64,000 nucleotides of DNA from Hemicentrotus pulcherrimus (Eukaryota > Echinodermata > Echinoidea > Camarodonta > Strongylocentrotidae), in assembly GCA_003118195.1 (NCBI GenBank), contig BEXV01000034.1:444554-508553 (forward strand). Direction: 5' to 3'. The notes below the pieces were generated by a model. That model saw only the letters and a program-made list of their open reading frames with translations. It was not told the DNA's origin and made no database searches. A program made the position numbers and the translations under genes. How positions within the stretch are numbered: position 1 is the stretch's first letter; each line of letters begins with the position of its first letter. This document shows, in pieces, positions 12,711 to 25,480 of the stretch.

Positions 12711-15700
12711 GGAGTATCTTCTTGAGTAAGAGTCCAGGGATGAGAAGAAGGGGGAAGGTATCATTATAACGACTTGACAGCAGGCGTAACAGATGACCTT
12801 ATCAACATGTTAATGAGTGGGCAGACCATTCATGAACAGTTAGCCGACTGCGAACTATAGGGGCTTCCGTTCCACAGGCAGAAAGACTCACCTGATTGCC
12901 TTCCACAAAGGCAAATTTAACGGACAAAAGCTCGCCATTTACGGATCAGCCGGGCTTGATGGCAGATTGGGACTGAAATGGGGGGTAGGATTGAATTGAA
13001 AAGGAGAGAGAAAAGAGGAGCAAGAAGATAAAGATGAAAGGAAAATGGATAGAATGTCCCTTTTCTTTTTATCTGTATCACTTTACGCTGGGGTTTATTT
13101 GTGGGTTTTGGGCATTCTTTGCCTACCTGTAATTACGGTTTCAATATCGAGGAGAGAAACATGGAGCTCTATGTAATTGCTCTCAATCTGGAGAATCCGT
13201 TACTTTGCTTTATCTCGGCTGGCTTTTCTCTTCAGAATTCACACTCAGATTCAAACAAGTGCCGCTATCACTGCCCCCAATTATCTCCTTCTCAGTATAA
13301 AAGACATCTGAATAAGAGGATGAAACGACAACATCTTCTATCTTGTGATTTATGTCTCCCTTTCTCTCAAAGTTCGTTCCCTTCTCTTTTTCTCTATCCC
13401 AGCCTTTCTATTGATATTTACTGCTAGCTTAGAGCCTTTCACTTTCAATTCTTCAAATCTTCCTTGAAATTCTTGACTGCACATTAAAGAACTCTTCCAT
13501 GAATTATACATATTTCACGGAGCAAACAAATTTTGATAGGGTTCTGTTTTAATCAAATTTTATACAATTTCATTATTATATTCTTTCTTGCCATGAACTC
13601 TTTCATTCTTATTTAGATAAGTTATTGTAAGATAAATTTATTTCCTTATTGATAGTGTAACCAGGTCAAAATATCACTGCAGTGCAATTTCGATTTAGTA
13701 TGTATTTACATGATAGAAATCGATTCAAATGTATTAATTTTAAGGACTTTCTGACTTTTGAACTAAATTTTAATTAGAATATCCAGTGTTATTATGATGT
13801 TCTATGCATGAAAATTTGATGTGCAAATGTGAATTATGTTACAAAATGACATTTTACAGATGATACGCCCGCAAAGCAACCGTATAGAAAGTCATATGAG
13901 AAAAAAGGTACTCTTTAAGTAATTGCGGGGGAAAAGTCTCTAAAGAAGGTTGCGGCCATCATCTCAATTGACTCTGTTTAATCGGCATGCTTTGTAGTTT
14001 CTTTATTTATTCTGGGCCTGAAAGCACGGGAGAACTGTCTTCGATCAAATAGAATGGATGGTTTTTAATAGGATAGAGTCATTTACAGTAATTAATGTCA
14101 TGATGGGTGATTTGTATTTATTTCCACTTAACACAGTAGCAATTGTGAGGATAAGACGAGGCAAGAGAAAGTTGAGAAGGGGTGGTGAGAGAGAGTGAGA
14201 GCAAAAGATATATGAGAGAGAGAGAGAGAAGATTTAAATGCATAGATAAATTTGCAAGATAAAATAGGAAAGAAAATATAAATCACTGATCAAAGTCAGA
14301 AGAAAATGTACCTTTTGCAATAGGTATTAAAAGTTACTAGGGCTATTTCAAAGCTTAAAATTACGTGGTTGCATGTTACCAATAAACCACATCATATACT
14401 CTTTAGATATTGTTGTTACATTTGTTGTCATGAAGTCTCTTAAATAGTATTTTGTTTAACATTAAAAATAAGAAAAAGAATAATAATAATAAAGTCTTAT
14501 AGATTAACTTCAGACGTCCAATTAATTATCAAAATAAATGATAAAAATAAAAATATGTGGGACTTACTGTAAGATACCACTTTCAAATATTCCATTATCA
14601 AGTGAACCTTACATCCATATTATCATTTCAATCTGAAGTTTTTAGGATGTTGCTGCTCAAATCTGTGAATTTAGCTTGAAGTATCACTCCCTGAAGGTTC
14701 CATCATTGTTCATCACTTTGCTATCCTCTGGTGTGCTTCTACTTTATGCACTGTTTACATTTTTCTAAAGAGCCTGCACCCTGTGGACCAGTAAAAGACC
14801 ATAAATTTTTCCCTGTCTTTCCCTAAAAGTTTTGACACTTTCCAGTTTTCCCACTGGAATGCCTCCGTTGACCAAACCGTTCTCTGTTTCTAAGGTCAAA
14901 GGTTTGGGAGGAGGGTAAGAGATAAAAGAAAACAGGATGATATCATAGGTAATAGGTACTTCAATTTGGACATGAAAATAAACAGAGAAGAGTGGGGACC
15001 TGTATAGTATTTGGTAAGAAGTGCCACAGACAAACTTGACATTCCTCCCATTTTTATGGCCTAGACTCACTTCCCTTCTATTTTGGTATAGGTACTCAAT
15101 TTTGTGGTTTTATGAATATGATTGAATTATTCTTTGTCCTTCGTTGAATATCTTCATCTTAATTTTTTTATCAACAACAAAATGATTTGTTTCTTAGATC
15201 TACATCTGTTCAATGTTTATCTGGATGTATATTTCTTTTACTTTTTATTTTTGGTATGTTTTGGTTTATATGGATATAAAGCATTATTCATCTGTGACTG
15301 CTTTGGAATTATTACTTCGTACAACACATTGTCATTTATGACCAAAATGTCATCAAACTTTGTGTATTGGATATCTTTTCATCCTCTCCATTGCATGCCT
15401 CTTTTGCTAGCTTTAAATTGTTCAGATTCACTAAATGGATGTTAAATTTTGGGTATTCCCCTTGTGGGTGGAGCTCCTTGAACGCAAATCAAATTCTTTT
15501 GTCTGAAGTATTGAGATTTGATAGAGAAAAGACACAGGGGAGAGCAAATTTGTCCTTTGGTAGTATTATGTGTTGTATAGTATCTGTTAGATAATGCAGG
15601 TCAATAGAGGGCAGCACAACAAGTAAAAGGCAGAGCATGATCTCCTAAAGTTAGTCCTTTTGCATTACAACTGTGCTTCATTAAATTCCAATGTAGTTAG

Positions 15701-17400
15701 TGGCCTTGTATCTATTATTCAGGTGGGAGCTAATTTGCACTGGGAAAGTCATCAACACAATAATGCAATTTGACACTCCAGATAGCAAGTCCAAATCTTA
15801 AGATGTGTTTAACAAACAAACAAGAATAGTAAGAAAGACAAGGAGGATAAGAAGGGAAGAACGGAGAGATACTGGGAAGGGAAAGACATTTTGAAAGGCC
15901 GCAGAGGATGGGGGGGACAGCCGCAGGGAGAATTGGACACCTGTGTTTCTTGTTTGGTGAACCATCATGGGAATCGTCAGTAGTGTGATGTAATCAGCAA
16001 GATAAATAAATTATGAAGTTCAAAAGCAATGATCTATTTTTAAGATGCTTGGAATAGCCATGCAAATCTTGGGCTGTTCACACGTGTGAAGGGGGGTGAG
16101 AAATATCCCACCTAACGGTATATTGGCTTAGGATATTAATCTTTGTATACGTGTGTGTGGAATCGTAACAGCATCTCTCAATTTATCCTCAATTAGCTAC
16201 ATTTAGAGTTTGAAAACATAATTATACATGGGAATATTCACACCTTAACACCTTAACAACGTCTTAAGTGTCAACCAATGCTGTCACTTTACTGTGATTG
16301 TGAGTTCACAGTGAAGTGTCTTGCTGTTATCATTCTCTGGCAATAAATAAAAGAGATAATTCTTTCATATCTGAAGACAAAGTATTTGAATAAACAAACT
16401 AGACAACATGTGATATATTTTTCAAAAAATGTTGTACATATGAAATATCACCTCATTAAAAAGCACCATTTGCAATGGTGCCAGTATTATGTTATGATTA
16501 ACATTCAAATGTCTCATTAGTGTTGTCCTTATACATAGAGTTCAGGGGCAGAAGAGTCCATTTCTTTTTCTCTCTGAGTCTACCACTTCCAACATCAAAT
16601 TGGGACATAAACATTGACGAGGAAGAAAAAAAAATGAGTTGAAAAATGTGGAAAATATGAGCGAGAAAACATGGAGAAAGGAGAATTGTGGCTCATCACT
16701 CACTGGTTGCACACGCCGCCTTTGATGGTTAAGGGTATCACATGCCGTCTGATCGGAGCCTGACTGCCAGAGATCAGCATCTGTTGGGCCCATTTCAAGC
16801 CAAGGCAAGCCCCATAAAATAGGCACCAGAAATACTCTATAAATCTCACAACTACCCCGAGCTTGACCTCCAAATCTCTCTCATTTTCGCTACATACGGC
16901 CACGGTTTTTTCTTCTCCTATTTCTATTTCTCCGGTTTTTCACACTTCATTTCTTCTTGGGTTTTCTCACTTTCTTACATTCTCTCTCTCTCTCTCCTCT
17001 TTGTCGTCGTCTCTCTTATCATCTAGTTTCTTTCTTACATTGGTATGAAATCAGGAATCATGTTTTCCTTATCACACCAATCTGTGATGTGATACTCCCT
17101 GTTGTCTGATATTGTTGGCTTAGTCTATTATAATTGTCATAATTGTTATTTCTCTTTGCAACACCTTTATAATTTTGATAGTATTAACCTTTTTCTTTTC
17201 TTCATCATAGTTGTTTTAGTTCTCCCAGTTTTTCCCCCAGTTTTCTTTCAATCATCAGTCTATCCACACAAGCTTCTTGTTATCCTCCAAATATTTCTTA
17301 TCCATATTTCATTTATATCTACTCTGTCCAATTTTACAAAATTATGATTGTTGGTATCTATACATTTCTTGAATAAAATAATGAGATTGAAATTTTTACC

Positions 17401-17439
17401 TTCTTGGAATGTATTCTTGGAATGTATTCTTGGAATGTA
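17401..17439. repeat. 13-bp tandem repeat, three perfect copies
   Basis: ttcttggaatgta repeated three times without interruption. Confidence 0.97.
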
Positions 17440-18070
17440 TTTTCAAAGTTATTTGGACCTGTCTACTTTTGAAAAACTACTATGAAGATATCAAAGGAAT
17501 ATATTCTTTAAGAAATAAGGTCATGGACTCTCTTGAAAGTATCACACAAGTGCACATGAATAGGAGATATTGACCTAAACAAATAGAGGTTGTGAGTTCC
17601 TTTAGTGATATTATATTAGTTGTTGTTTTTATATGTGATGTACGTCTAGACGATATTTGTCAAAATATGTATCAAAAGCATATGCATGGAAGATATAAAT
17701 AGGCTTTATTCTTTAGGGCATACTCAATATAGACTAATGGAATATTCTACATTTGATGGGAAGTTGTATTGTATTTTAGTCAATGTGGGGTATGATGTGG
17801 AGAGGAGTATGGAGAAGGTATGACAAAGCATTTTCCTGCTACTTTAGTATTTGAAGGTTTCCTTGTCTAGCGGTGGAGGGTGGGGGGGGGGGGNCATTTA
17901 GAAGAGTTCAAGTATATTGTTTGGGGTGAGTTGTTGGAGAAAGAGAGAGAGAGAGAGAGAGAGAAAAGAAAATGGGGAGGGGGGCATTGGTAGGATTTAT
18001 GAGTTGTTCCAAACTATAGCTTACACTATCAGAGATGAAGAAAAAAACAGCAACAGAGAAACAGAATGAG

Positions 18071-18074
<4 letters not shown>

Positions 18075-18110
<36 letters not shown>
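18075..18110. repeat. (GA)n microsatellite
   Basis: Uninterrupted GA dinucleotide run of about 36 bases. Confidence 0.95.
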
Positions 18111-18111
<1 letters not shown>

Positions 18112-20560
18112 ATGACGTACATTTTTGTAAGTACTACATATTTATAAGATGAATTTAAAAAACATTGCACGTGGCACAAATAAGTTTATCATCAAATTCT
18201 TATATGAATCTACCCCATCATGTCACATATAAATTGATACATTATTCGAACTCTAGAAAAATATTCATGAGTTGACTTACGCTAACATTATGAAAGAAAA
18301 ATGAAGAATATGTTTCATTAAAATTAGTTTGGGTGTGGTCCTCATATCAGTACTTAAGGGATGTATGGAAGGAGGGAAAGGGGAAGAGTTCTCATGAGAT
18401 TCTAAATGATGACATAGCAAGAGAAAGAGAGAAAACAGGAATATATAAAGGAAGACTTCTCCCTTCCCTTTTGAAAGTAAAATCAAAACTATGATTCTTT
18501 TGTTCCTCTCAGACAGACTGAAGGAGCAGGCTGTAAGAAAAGAATTTTTATGATCCAGAACTATATTTATGTGATATTTTCCTTGAGTTTCCTCTCGAAA
18601 GGGCAATGACATGCAATTTATTTTGTCAGACTGAAAAGGAGCCAAACATTTGACTTTCGTTTTTTATTGAGTATCAATGAAGTTCTTGAAATGTTTATTG
18701 TTTTGCTTCTGATAAAGAGTGCAGTGTTTAAATTTGTTATTGTAGCTTGTTAAAAGTACAAATGAGATTCTTGGGTCACATTAAATTTTGTAATTAATTT
18801 TATTGTTAGGGATTTAATAAAAAGATTTTGCTATATATTAAATACTTAAAAGCAAAATGATTGCATCTACAAAAAACAAAAATGAAGAAATAAAATCCAT
18901 AAATTTTCACTTTCAGATCATTTTTATACACTCAAGTTTCAATCCCTTCCCTCTATATTACTTTGTCTCCTTTTCAAAACAATTTTTACTGCAGCTTTCT
19001 TCTCAGTTTTCTTCTTTAGTGCCATTTAAAAACTATTTTCTTGATAAATCTTCCATTATAACCACAATCATATTTTTGAAGTGAAATGCATTGAGAGAGG
19101 TAAAATCTTTAAAATTCTTAATCCTTCAATGGTCATTGTGAAATAAAAACACTAATATTTTGTTGATTTCATTTATTAAATCATTTCAGCTTAAACACAC
19201 TCCCTAGAGTTTGATGTGGCTTTTAAAATTCTTCCATGATAACCACCGTCTATAGTGGGTTTAAAGAAATTGTGTGTATTGGATGGTGAGTTTGATGTTG
19301 CTAGTGGTTTAATTTTAATATTATATGGTTTTCCTTCAATTTCAACAACAATACTATAAAACCATAAACTTTGTGTACATTGAATTTTGCTAAAAGTTTA
19401 GATTGATTAATGTTTCAAAATGCCGCAAAATGATTTAATTACAAATCATAACACTGAATTTTTGCAATTTTGTGAAAGTTTCTTGCCCTTACAGATCCAC
19501 AAAATTTCATATTGCAAAGGTTTCAGAAACTACCATATTGCTTTTGTTTTTTTGATACGTAGGGGATACTAGATAGTGTCGTTTCGTGCTCTTGTCTGGT
19601 TCTCAGTGTGTGCTGTTGGGGTCCTGTGTACTTTATCCTCTTTTGCCCCTATCTCCCTCTCTCCCAACTCTTTTTCTAAGGAATGGAAGACATGCTTCCA
19701 TGACAGAAGATACAATCTCAGTGTCTATCTGATTTTAGTCACTTAAGATCGCTACAATGTGAAGTAGGTACTCTTACTAGGAGCTAGAGCAGCCATCCTA
19801 CTCCTAGCAAAAAGGTCTCTCTGATGGACAGGTATTCCATTTTCATCTCGCAGCCTGCGTCATTTCATGTTTCAAATTGATGAAATTTGTGATAAACACT
19901 AATGTGCAGTGTGCACTTCAAGTGCACTTCTTCAAATCGTTAACATTCAGGAAAATATTCTTTTTATTTAGAATTTCGAGAGGGAATGAATTTTAAAGTA
20001 TCTCAGAATTTAAGCAAGTGCCAGAGTTTGCTTAAATGTTCTAGCAGAATGGTTCAAACTGCTCTTTAGTCAAAGAACAGTTTATAATTTTCAGAAAGTT
20101 TTTCAGCTGGTACTGTTTGATATATATAAAAAAAGAAGTGCCACCGGTAGCAGTCGGGAGAATGGATGGATAGGGCAAACTCAGGCAGAGTGTGAGAAAG
20201 GCAAAAAAACGGGTTATGTACATAATAGGAGTCAATCAGACAGCGTACACATACATACACTCATAAACCTTTTCAAACGAAGGCTAACTGCACTGCTTCA
20301 ATGAAGCTGTCATCGTCAGAAGGGGGGCTAGAAACCTGTCCATTGCCCCCCCCCCCACCCCACCCTCCCTGACTTACACCCATGAAATAAAGGCGAGATG
20401 GGAGAAAAATGGCATTGGCAATGTTTGCAAGTTACGTACCCCCATTTTGGAATATAATTATTGGCATTTATGCGGTTGAATACAGCGCTTTGTGCCCGGG
20501 AGAAAACCGTGTGCCAGCCTGCGAACAATTGTGATAAAGTGGTATTCGTGTTGCTTTTGA

Positions 20561-22200
20561 AAAAGCTACAAATTGCTTGAGATTTGGGCTTTGTATTGGG
20601 GTAACCCTAATGCCCACAAACTTGACAAGGGGGTATTTAGGTGGTGTCAATAGTGGCATTGGCTGCAGCACCCTCCTGCCTCTATGACTGGCATTCATAG
20701 TAGTGGTCTGACCGTCGATCCCAACGATTGAATTACCTCCTAGGGGCTGTTGGTTTTGGGGGGCTTTTTATGTGAGCTTTTGAGAGGCTTTGGGGATCGT
20801 CTCTGGAAGGCAGACTCTTCTCCTCACTCTCTCTCTCTCTCCCTCCATCTCTCACTTTCCCCATCCTCTCTCTCTCTCTCATTCTCTCCCTCCCGTCTTT
20901 GTTGGCTCAAATTTGCAGCAATTCTTACACAATTCCTCGGGAGCGCTGGCTGGATGTATATGTTGGCAAGACGGCCATTGAACTTATTGTGCCACTTCAC
21001 TCCAACCAGCCAGCTAGCAAGCAAACCCAGCCAAGCATCCAGCTCTACCCTGCTACTTCACCACCTCCCCACCCCCACCCCATCTTTCTAAGGCAGCCTA
21101 CCTGTCCCTCACTTCTAACAAAGTTTACCCAGGACTCGGAGAGAAGGCTGTTGGAGAAGATTGCTGCTGCTGCTGCTGCTTCATTTGCATTCTGTGTTTC
21201 CAAAGTAAACCACTCATTTAGCTAATGTCTACAAGACCCAAGTTTGCTGTACGCGCCAGCTGTATGGAGCGAGCCAGAAAGCAAAATTTCTCTTTTCTCT
21301 TTCATCCATCTTTGGCACTGGAGATACTGGTGCTTTTGACTGTTTACCGAGGTACGCAGTCTATGACAGTGCCTTTCACTTCGGCCTAGAAAAATTTCCA
21401 AAGCCAAATCAGTGCTGTTCCAATTTTCTTTCTTCCCAAGCCTGTGATGACTGTGCCAGGGAGATCGGCAAATGGCAACCGCTTTACCCATAATGCAATT
21501 AGGTGCCCATTCATGCTGAAAATAAAGGCTGAAAAGAGTCTGATCGCCACTCTGCAAAGTGTCAAAGTAACTAACGCGCCTGCCTGCCCAGCCTAAAAGT
21601 ACACCTAACCCCCTACGGAGACAAGTTCGCAGGTTTATACGAGTTCATGTTGCTCGCTTCCTCACCTTTCCCGTTGTATGTATAAGCCCAAATACATTTT
21701 TCCCAATTTTCTTCTTCTCTCGTCTTATCTTTTTAATTACGCATCTGGCTGTTGCCCCGATCGCGGAGCAGATCGGTTGTTGATACGATGAAGGGGGATT
21801 ATCGAAGGGGTTGAGGGCTCAGTGATGATGCATTACGCAAACAGCCCATTGCGATATGGCAAATTGCATTCTAAAAGAGCTGGGTAAGAGATGAGGAGAT
21901 GGATGAACTGCTCTCATCCTATCACAAAATCATTCCTTTCTCCACCCTTTCACCAGTCTCTCTCTTCCTCACTTCCACACACCAAAGGTGTGAGGTGCTG
22001 CACTCATGCGGGAAGAATCCCTCACTAAACTTGTTTTCCTTTTGCCAACGGGGGTGCGCGTGTGCTCTACAAAAGATGCATCCCTACCCCCGCAAGTATA
22101 GCCCAAGGATAAGTGATTTACATCCAAACTTATCAATTGCATGGCAATTTTTAATCAATTAAATGAAAACTATACAGTTCCTGGGTTTACGTAGAGCCTG
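20561..22200. promoter_or_regulatory. Large high-complexity island, candidate regulatory cluster
   Basis: The longest GC-richer block in the first 40 kb, with a CT-rich patch (20,827-20,892) and a (GCT)n run (21,162-21,181). It contains several overlapping ORFs on both strands, but none has exon-like boundaries or a recognisable protein. Candidate cluster of regulatory elements by composition; a non-coding or first exon of some transcript is possible. Confidence 0.3.
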
Positions 22201-23135
22201 CAGGTACAGGGCCTTCACCAAGGCACGCAGCTCTTCTGAAGTTTATCATCTCTTTAAGGTGGTATGTTAGGACGAGATTGCAAGATAATTAGAAAACTAA
22301 TGACATTCTATCACCATTTATTTAGGACACATTTGCCTTTTCAATCAAGCTATTCCATTTTGTAATGCATCAGTAAATCATTAATACACTGTAATGGAAA
22401 GTAATCAAAATGTCTATGTTGAATCTTTAAGCATATCTGGAAAGGTATTATTCTATGAAGGTTGCAATTTATAATCCATTATGGGCATTCATAATGAATG
22501 GAATTAATGACCAAAAGGTGGTATTATCTACTTATTTACTTAGGAAGTCATTGAACTGGCCTTATATTTTTCAATCAATTTAGTATTGCTCACAAATAAT
22601 AACATTGAAATAGATTCTCTAATATTAAGAGATAATGGCAATCTAATATGACTATTAGTCTTTTATTATTTTATCCCTTATTTTTCTAAAAGACTATACC
22701 ACAAGTTCTTATGGGTCAATGGTACAGCAGTCATATATTACACTGGAGGTCCATGGTTTACAACCAAGCTTTCTTTATTGTCTTATGACAATAGGCCTGT
22801 CGAAGGATTTCTCTGATGAAAATAAAAATTGAATTAGAAACAAAATCTATAAGGAGAGGATGTAATATCTTGAATAAGTGCAAAAACCTGTACATTCCAT
22901 TCTAAAGATGCACTTTTTTGTGGATTGGCTGATGCTTGCTAACAGCTTATTTATGATGTTATCTACCAACACTTGTCCATCTACCACCATCCTTCTGATC
23001 TTGGTGAGGACGATACCTTTCCCTCTTCCTGTACTTTGTACTGATTTGGCCAACGTGATAAGCACGGCCAGCGAGCAGCGTTGCGAGAAAGATTTGATAT
23101 GATGCTTTCCCCTCCTCTCTTCATCCATATCTGCT

Positions 23136-23141
<6 letters not shown>

Positions 23142-23176
<35 letters not shown>
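23142..23176. repeat. (TC)n microsatellite
   Basis: About 35 bases of uninterrupted TC dinucleotides. Confidence 0.95.
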
Positions 23177-23178
<2 letters not shown>

Positions 23179-24439
23179 CTTTTTGTGAACTTATATCTTG
23201 CTTTTCACACCAGTCCTCGGCCAAATGCACCCGAGGCTGCTGCCACCTCTGCTCACGTAGAGGTGCAGATTTTCGCAGAATCACCGTCAGAACCCCCTAC
23301 CGTACTGTCCCAGAATACTCTTTCTCATACTTCTGTTTTTCTTTATTTCTTTCTATCAGGTCTCTTCCTTCATCTTTAATTTGGCATTTTGTTGTCAGTA
23401 CTTAGTAACAACAATTAAATCCCACCGAGACATCCAAATCTGTAAATCACCTTTTTGGTAGGTCTACGCATTCCCTAAGCAAACTCTTACCTTCAATCTC
23501 CCTCATCCATATTTTTAAAAGTCCTCTGTTTGCCTATTAATGGAAAATTCAAACTGTTTTATATCTCCTGGTTTGTTTTAAGCTGCGGAGTGATTTTGCA
23601 CTTTTCTGCAATCAGAGACAATAATTGAAAGAGGGATGTGAATTCCCAGTCCTTGCATTTTTGATTTCCCTTCATGTTGACTGAGTCTTGTCCTGAGAAA
23701 GAATAAAACCAATAGTTTAGGGTATTGAGGTTTGATTGCAAATATATTCTTATAATTAATGTGAGCAGGTCAATGCTTGTTTTCTTTGATTACTTTTGAT
23801 GTGACTTGTGGAGACTTGTGTAAACGATCCTTTGTGAATAAGAAGAGGGAGATGGAGAAAAAGATTTTTTCCATGAGAGATTCAGTTGTCATGTCCACTC
23901 AAGTACTGTAGCATTGCTGTCATTACATTTTGATGTAATATTGTTTATGACAATGAGAATTATGTCATGTTTCCCTACTTTACCTGTGTAACATGTAATT
24001 CTGCATGTACATGACATAGCATTTCGTTGTGCTAAAAAGTAAACAAAATTATGAATTTTTGAAATACCATTTATATTTGTTTGCCTCAAAATAAAGAGGT
24101 AACCATAACTATTAAAAGAGGCTTAAATGCTACACTATTTTAATAAGAATGAAAAATTGGAAAGTCCCTTGATATTTGGATTTGTGCTTGTACATTCATC
24201 AGATTGCTATTCAAGTAGATAAAGAAAGAAAAATAAGGAATTTTTGGAGGGGATAGGGGCAAAAGGTATGAAGGATACAGATTGTTCAACATGAGAGAGA
24301 CAGAGAAAAAGAGAGAGGGGAAAAGAGAGGAAGGGGCGGTTAGAGGGAGAAATTGAAAATGTGAATGGGAAAGGGAGATGGGCAAAAAAGGGAGAGAGAG
24401 GGGAAGGAAACGAAAGAGAGAGAGAGAGGAAGAAAGAAG

Positions 24440-24445
<6 letters not shown>

Positions 24446-24476
<31 letters not shown>
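24446..24476. repeat. (GA)n microsatellite within a purine tract
   Basis: GA run at the end of a roughly 190-base region rich in A and G. Confidence 0.95.
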
Positions 24477-24477
<1 letters not shown>

Positions 24478-24799
24478 AAGCAAGAGATGATGACGATGAT
24501 GATGAAATGATAAATGGGTCGGTGTAATATTGGATGTTGGGGTTGATAGCCAGGAGGTTGAAGGGAGGGGTTAAGAAAGCAGTCCACAGGAGAGACACAT
24601 AAATTGAGTCCATAACAGGTGTATCTGACTCCAACAAGGTTGCCAGAGGACAACCAAACCCCAGCTCAAATGTTCTTGAACCCACCAACTTGGCCGTGAG
24701 GCAAATGGCTTGTAACAATTCAAAGAACCTCAGTGATGCATTATTTTTTTCTTCAACAAGAGGAGAGAGAGAGAGAGAGAGAGAGAGTGAGAGTGAGAG

Positions 24800-25480
24800 A
24801 GACCGGGACCAGAGTCATTGGCCCATCAAGAGAGGATTCGCTGGCTCGTTCCATCGTCGTTCCAACAAATGTGGAATTCTTTCCCTGCCGACTTTGTAGC
24901 CACCAACACCAGGCAATTGGGCTCCATTGCCAGGGTTTTGCACTTGACTTTTTCTTCTCTCTTTCTGTCTCTCTCCCCTTGTTCTGGCAGTAAAGTTTGC
25001 TATTGATGAGTGACGCATAGGAAATAGATCCTCGTGGGTCGGGGGGTTTCTGGTTTTGAGGCCAGGACTGCTCTCCTTCAAGCTTCGTCTGTCAGCGGCA
25101 CTAAGTTATGCAGACCCTTCGGCCCAGCCGTTGGTATGCAACTCCTGGAGTATCTTTGCTCTAAATCGGAATTGAATTTGAAACTTTTTTGTTGGTTGGT
25201 TTGGGGGAGAGCAAGACTTTAATTTGAGGGGTAGACATCAAAGGGCCCTTGCCGCCCGCCTCGCCCCACCCCCTAACCCCATCCTCTGTCAAGGAACCAT
25301 CTATCTTGCCCTGTTCTCCTGGTCCATTTCTCCCAGCCATGCAATTAATCACCCCTGTCTCAAGTCTTGGGTTCCTCCACCCAGATATCTAATTGGTCAA
25401 TCGTGAAGTTCAACCCCGACCCTCCTCCTTCCCAAACAACAACATCAACAACAAGAATTTCTCCATCTCCATCTCGTTCT
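24800..25480. promoter_or_regulatory. High-complexity island, candidate regulatory element
   Basis: GC-richer block directly after the GA microsatellite; ORFs overlap on both strands without exon-like boundaries. Candidate regulatory DNA only. Confidence 0.28.

Larger units (their letters stand above)
12711..20560. other. Long mostly AT-rich non-coding stretch
   Basis: A complex patch lies at 12,780-13,430; the rest is AT-rich. Contains GA microsatellites (14,210-14,228; 17,943-17,964; 18,075-18,110), a 13-bp tandem triplet (17,401-17,439), an N at 17,894 next to a G run, and CT-rich DNA near 16,980-17,000. ORFs at 14,765-15,070, 15,122-15,445 and 18,277-18,645 have no recognised domain. Confidence 0.55.
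22201..24799. other. AT-rich non-coding DNA with microsatellites
   Basis: Contains a tRNA-like relic (22,712-22,768), a (TC)n run (23,142-23,176), a polypurine tract (about 24,285-24,480) with (GA)n at 24,446-24,476, and a GA run at 24,761-24,802. Long minus-strand ORFs here (24,140-24,718) are translated GA repeat, not genes. Confidence 0.6.

Noticed and set aside
19918..19932. 15-mer tcaagtgcacttctt shared with 59,692-59,706
   Set aside because: One or a few shared 15-mers are expected by chance among all pairs in 64 kb; no longer similarity around them.
20750..21225. Overlapping ORFs of 60-113 codons
   Set aside because: They include translated CT and GCT microsatellite, lack exon boundaries and match no family I know.
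24140..24718. 192- and 148-codon minus-strand ORFs
   Set aside because: They are translations of a GA/CT-rich tract (Ser-Leu repeats), not genes.
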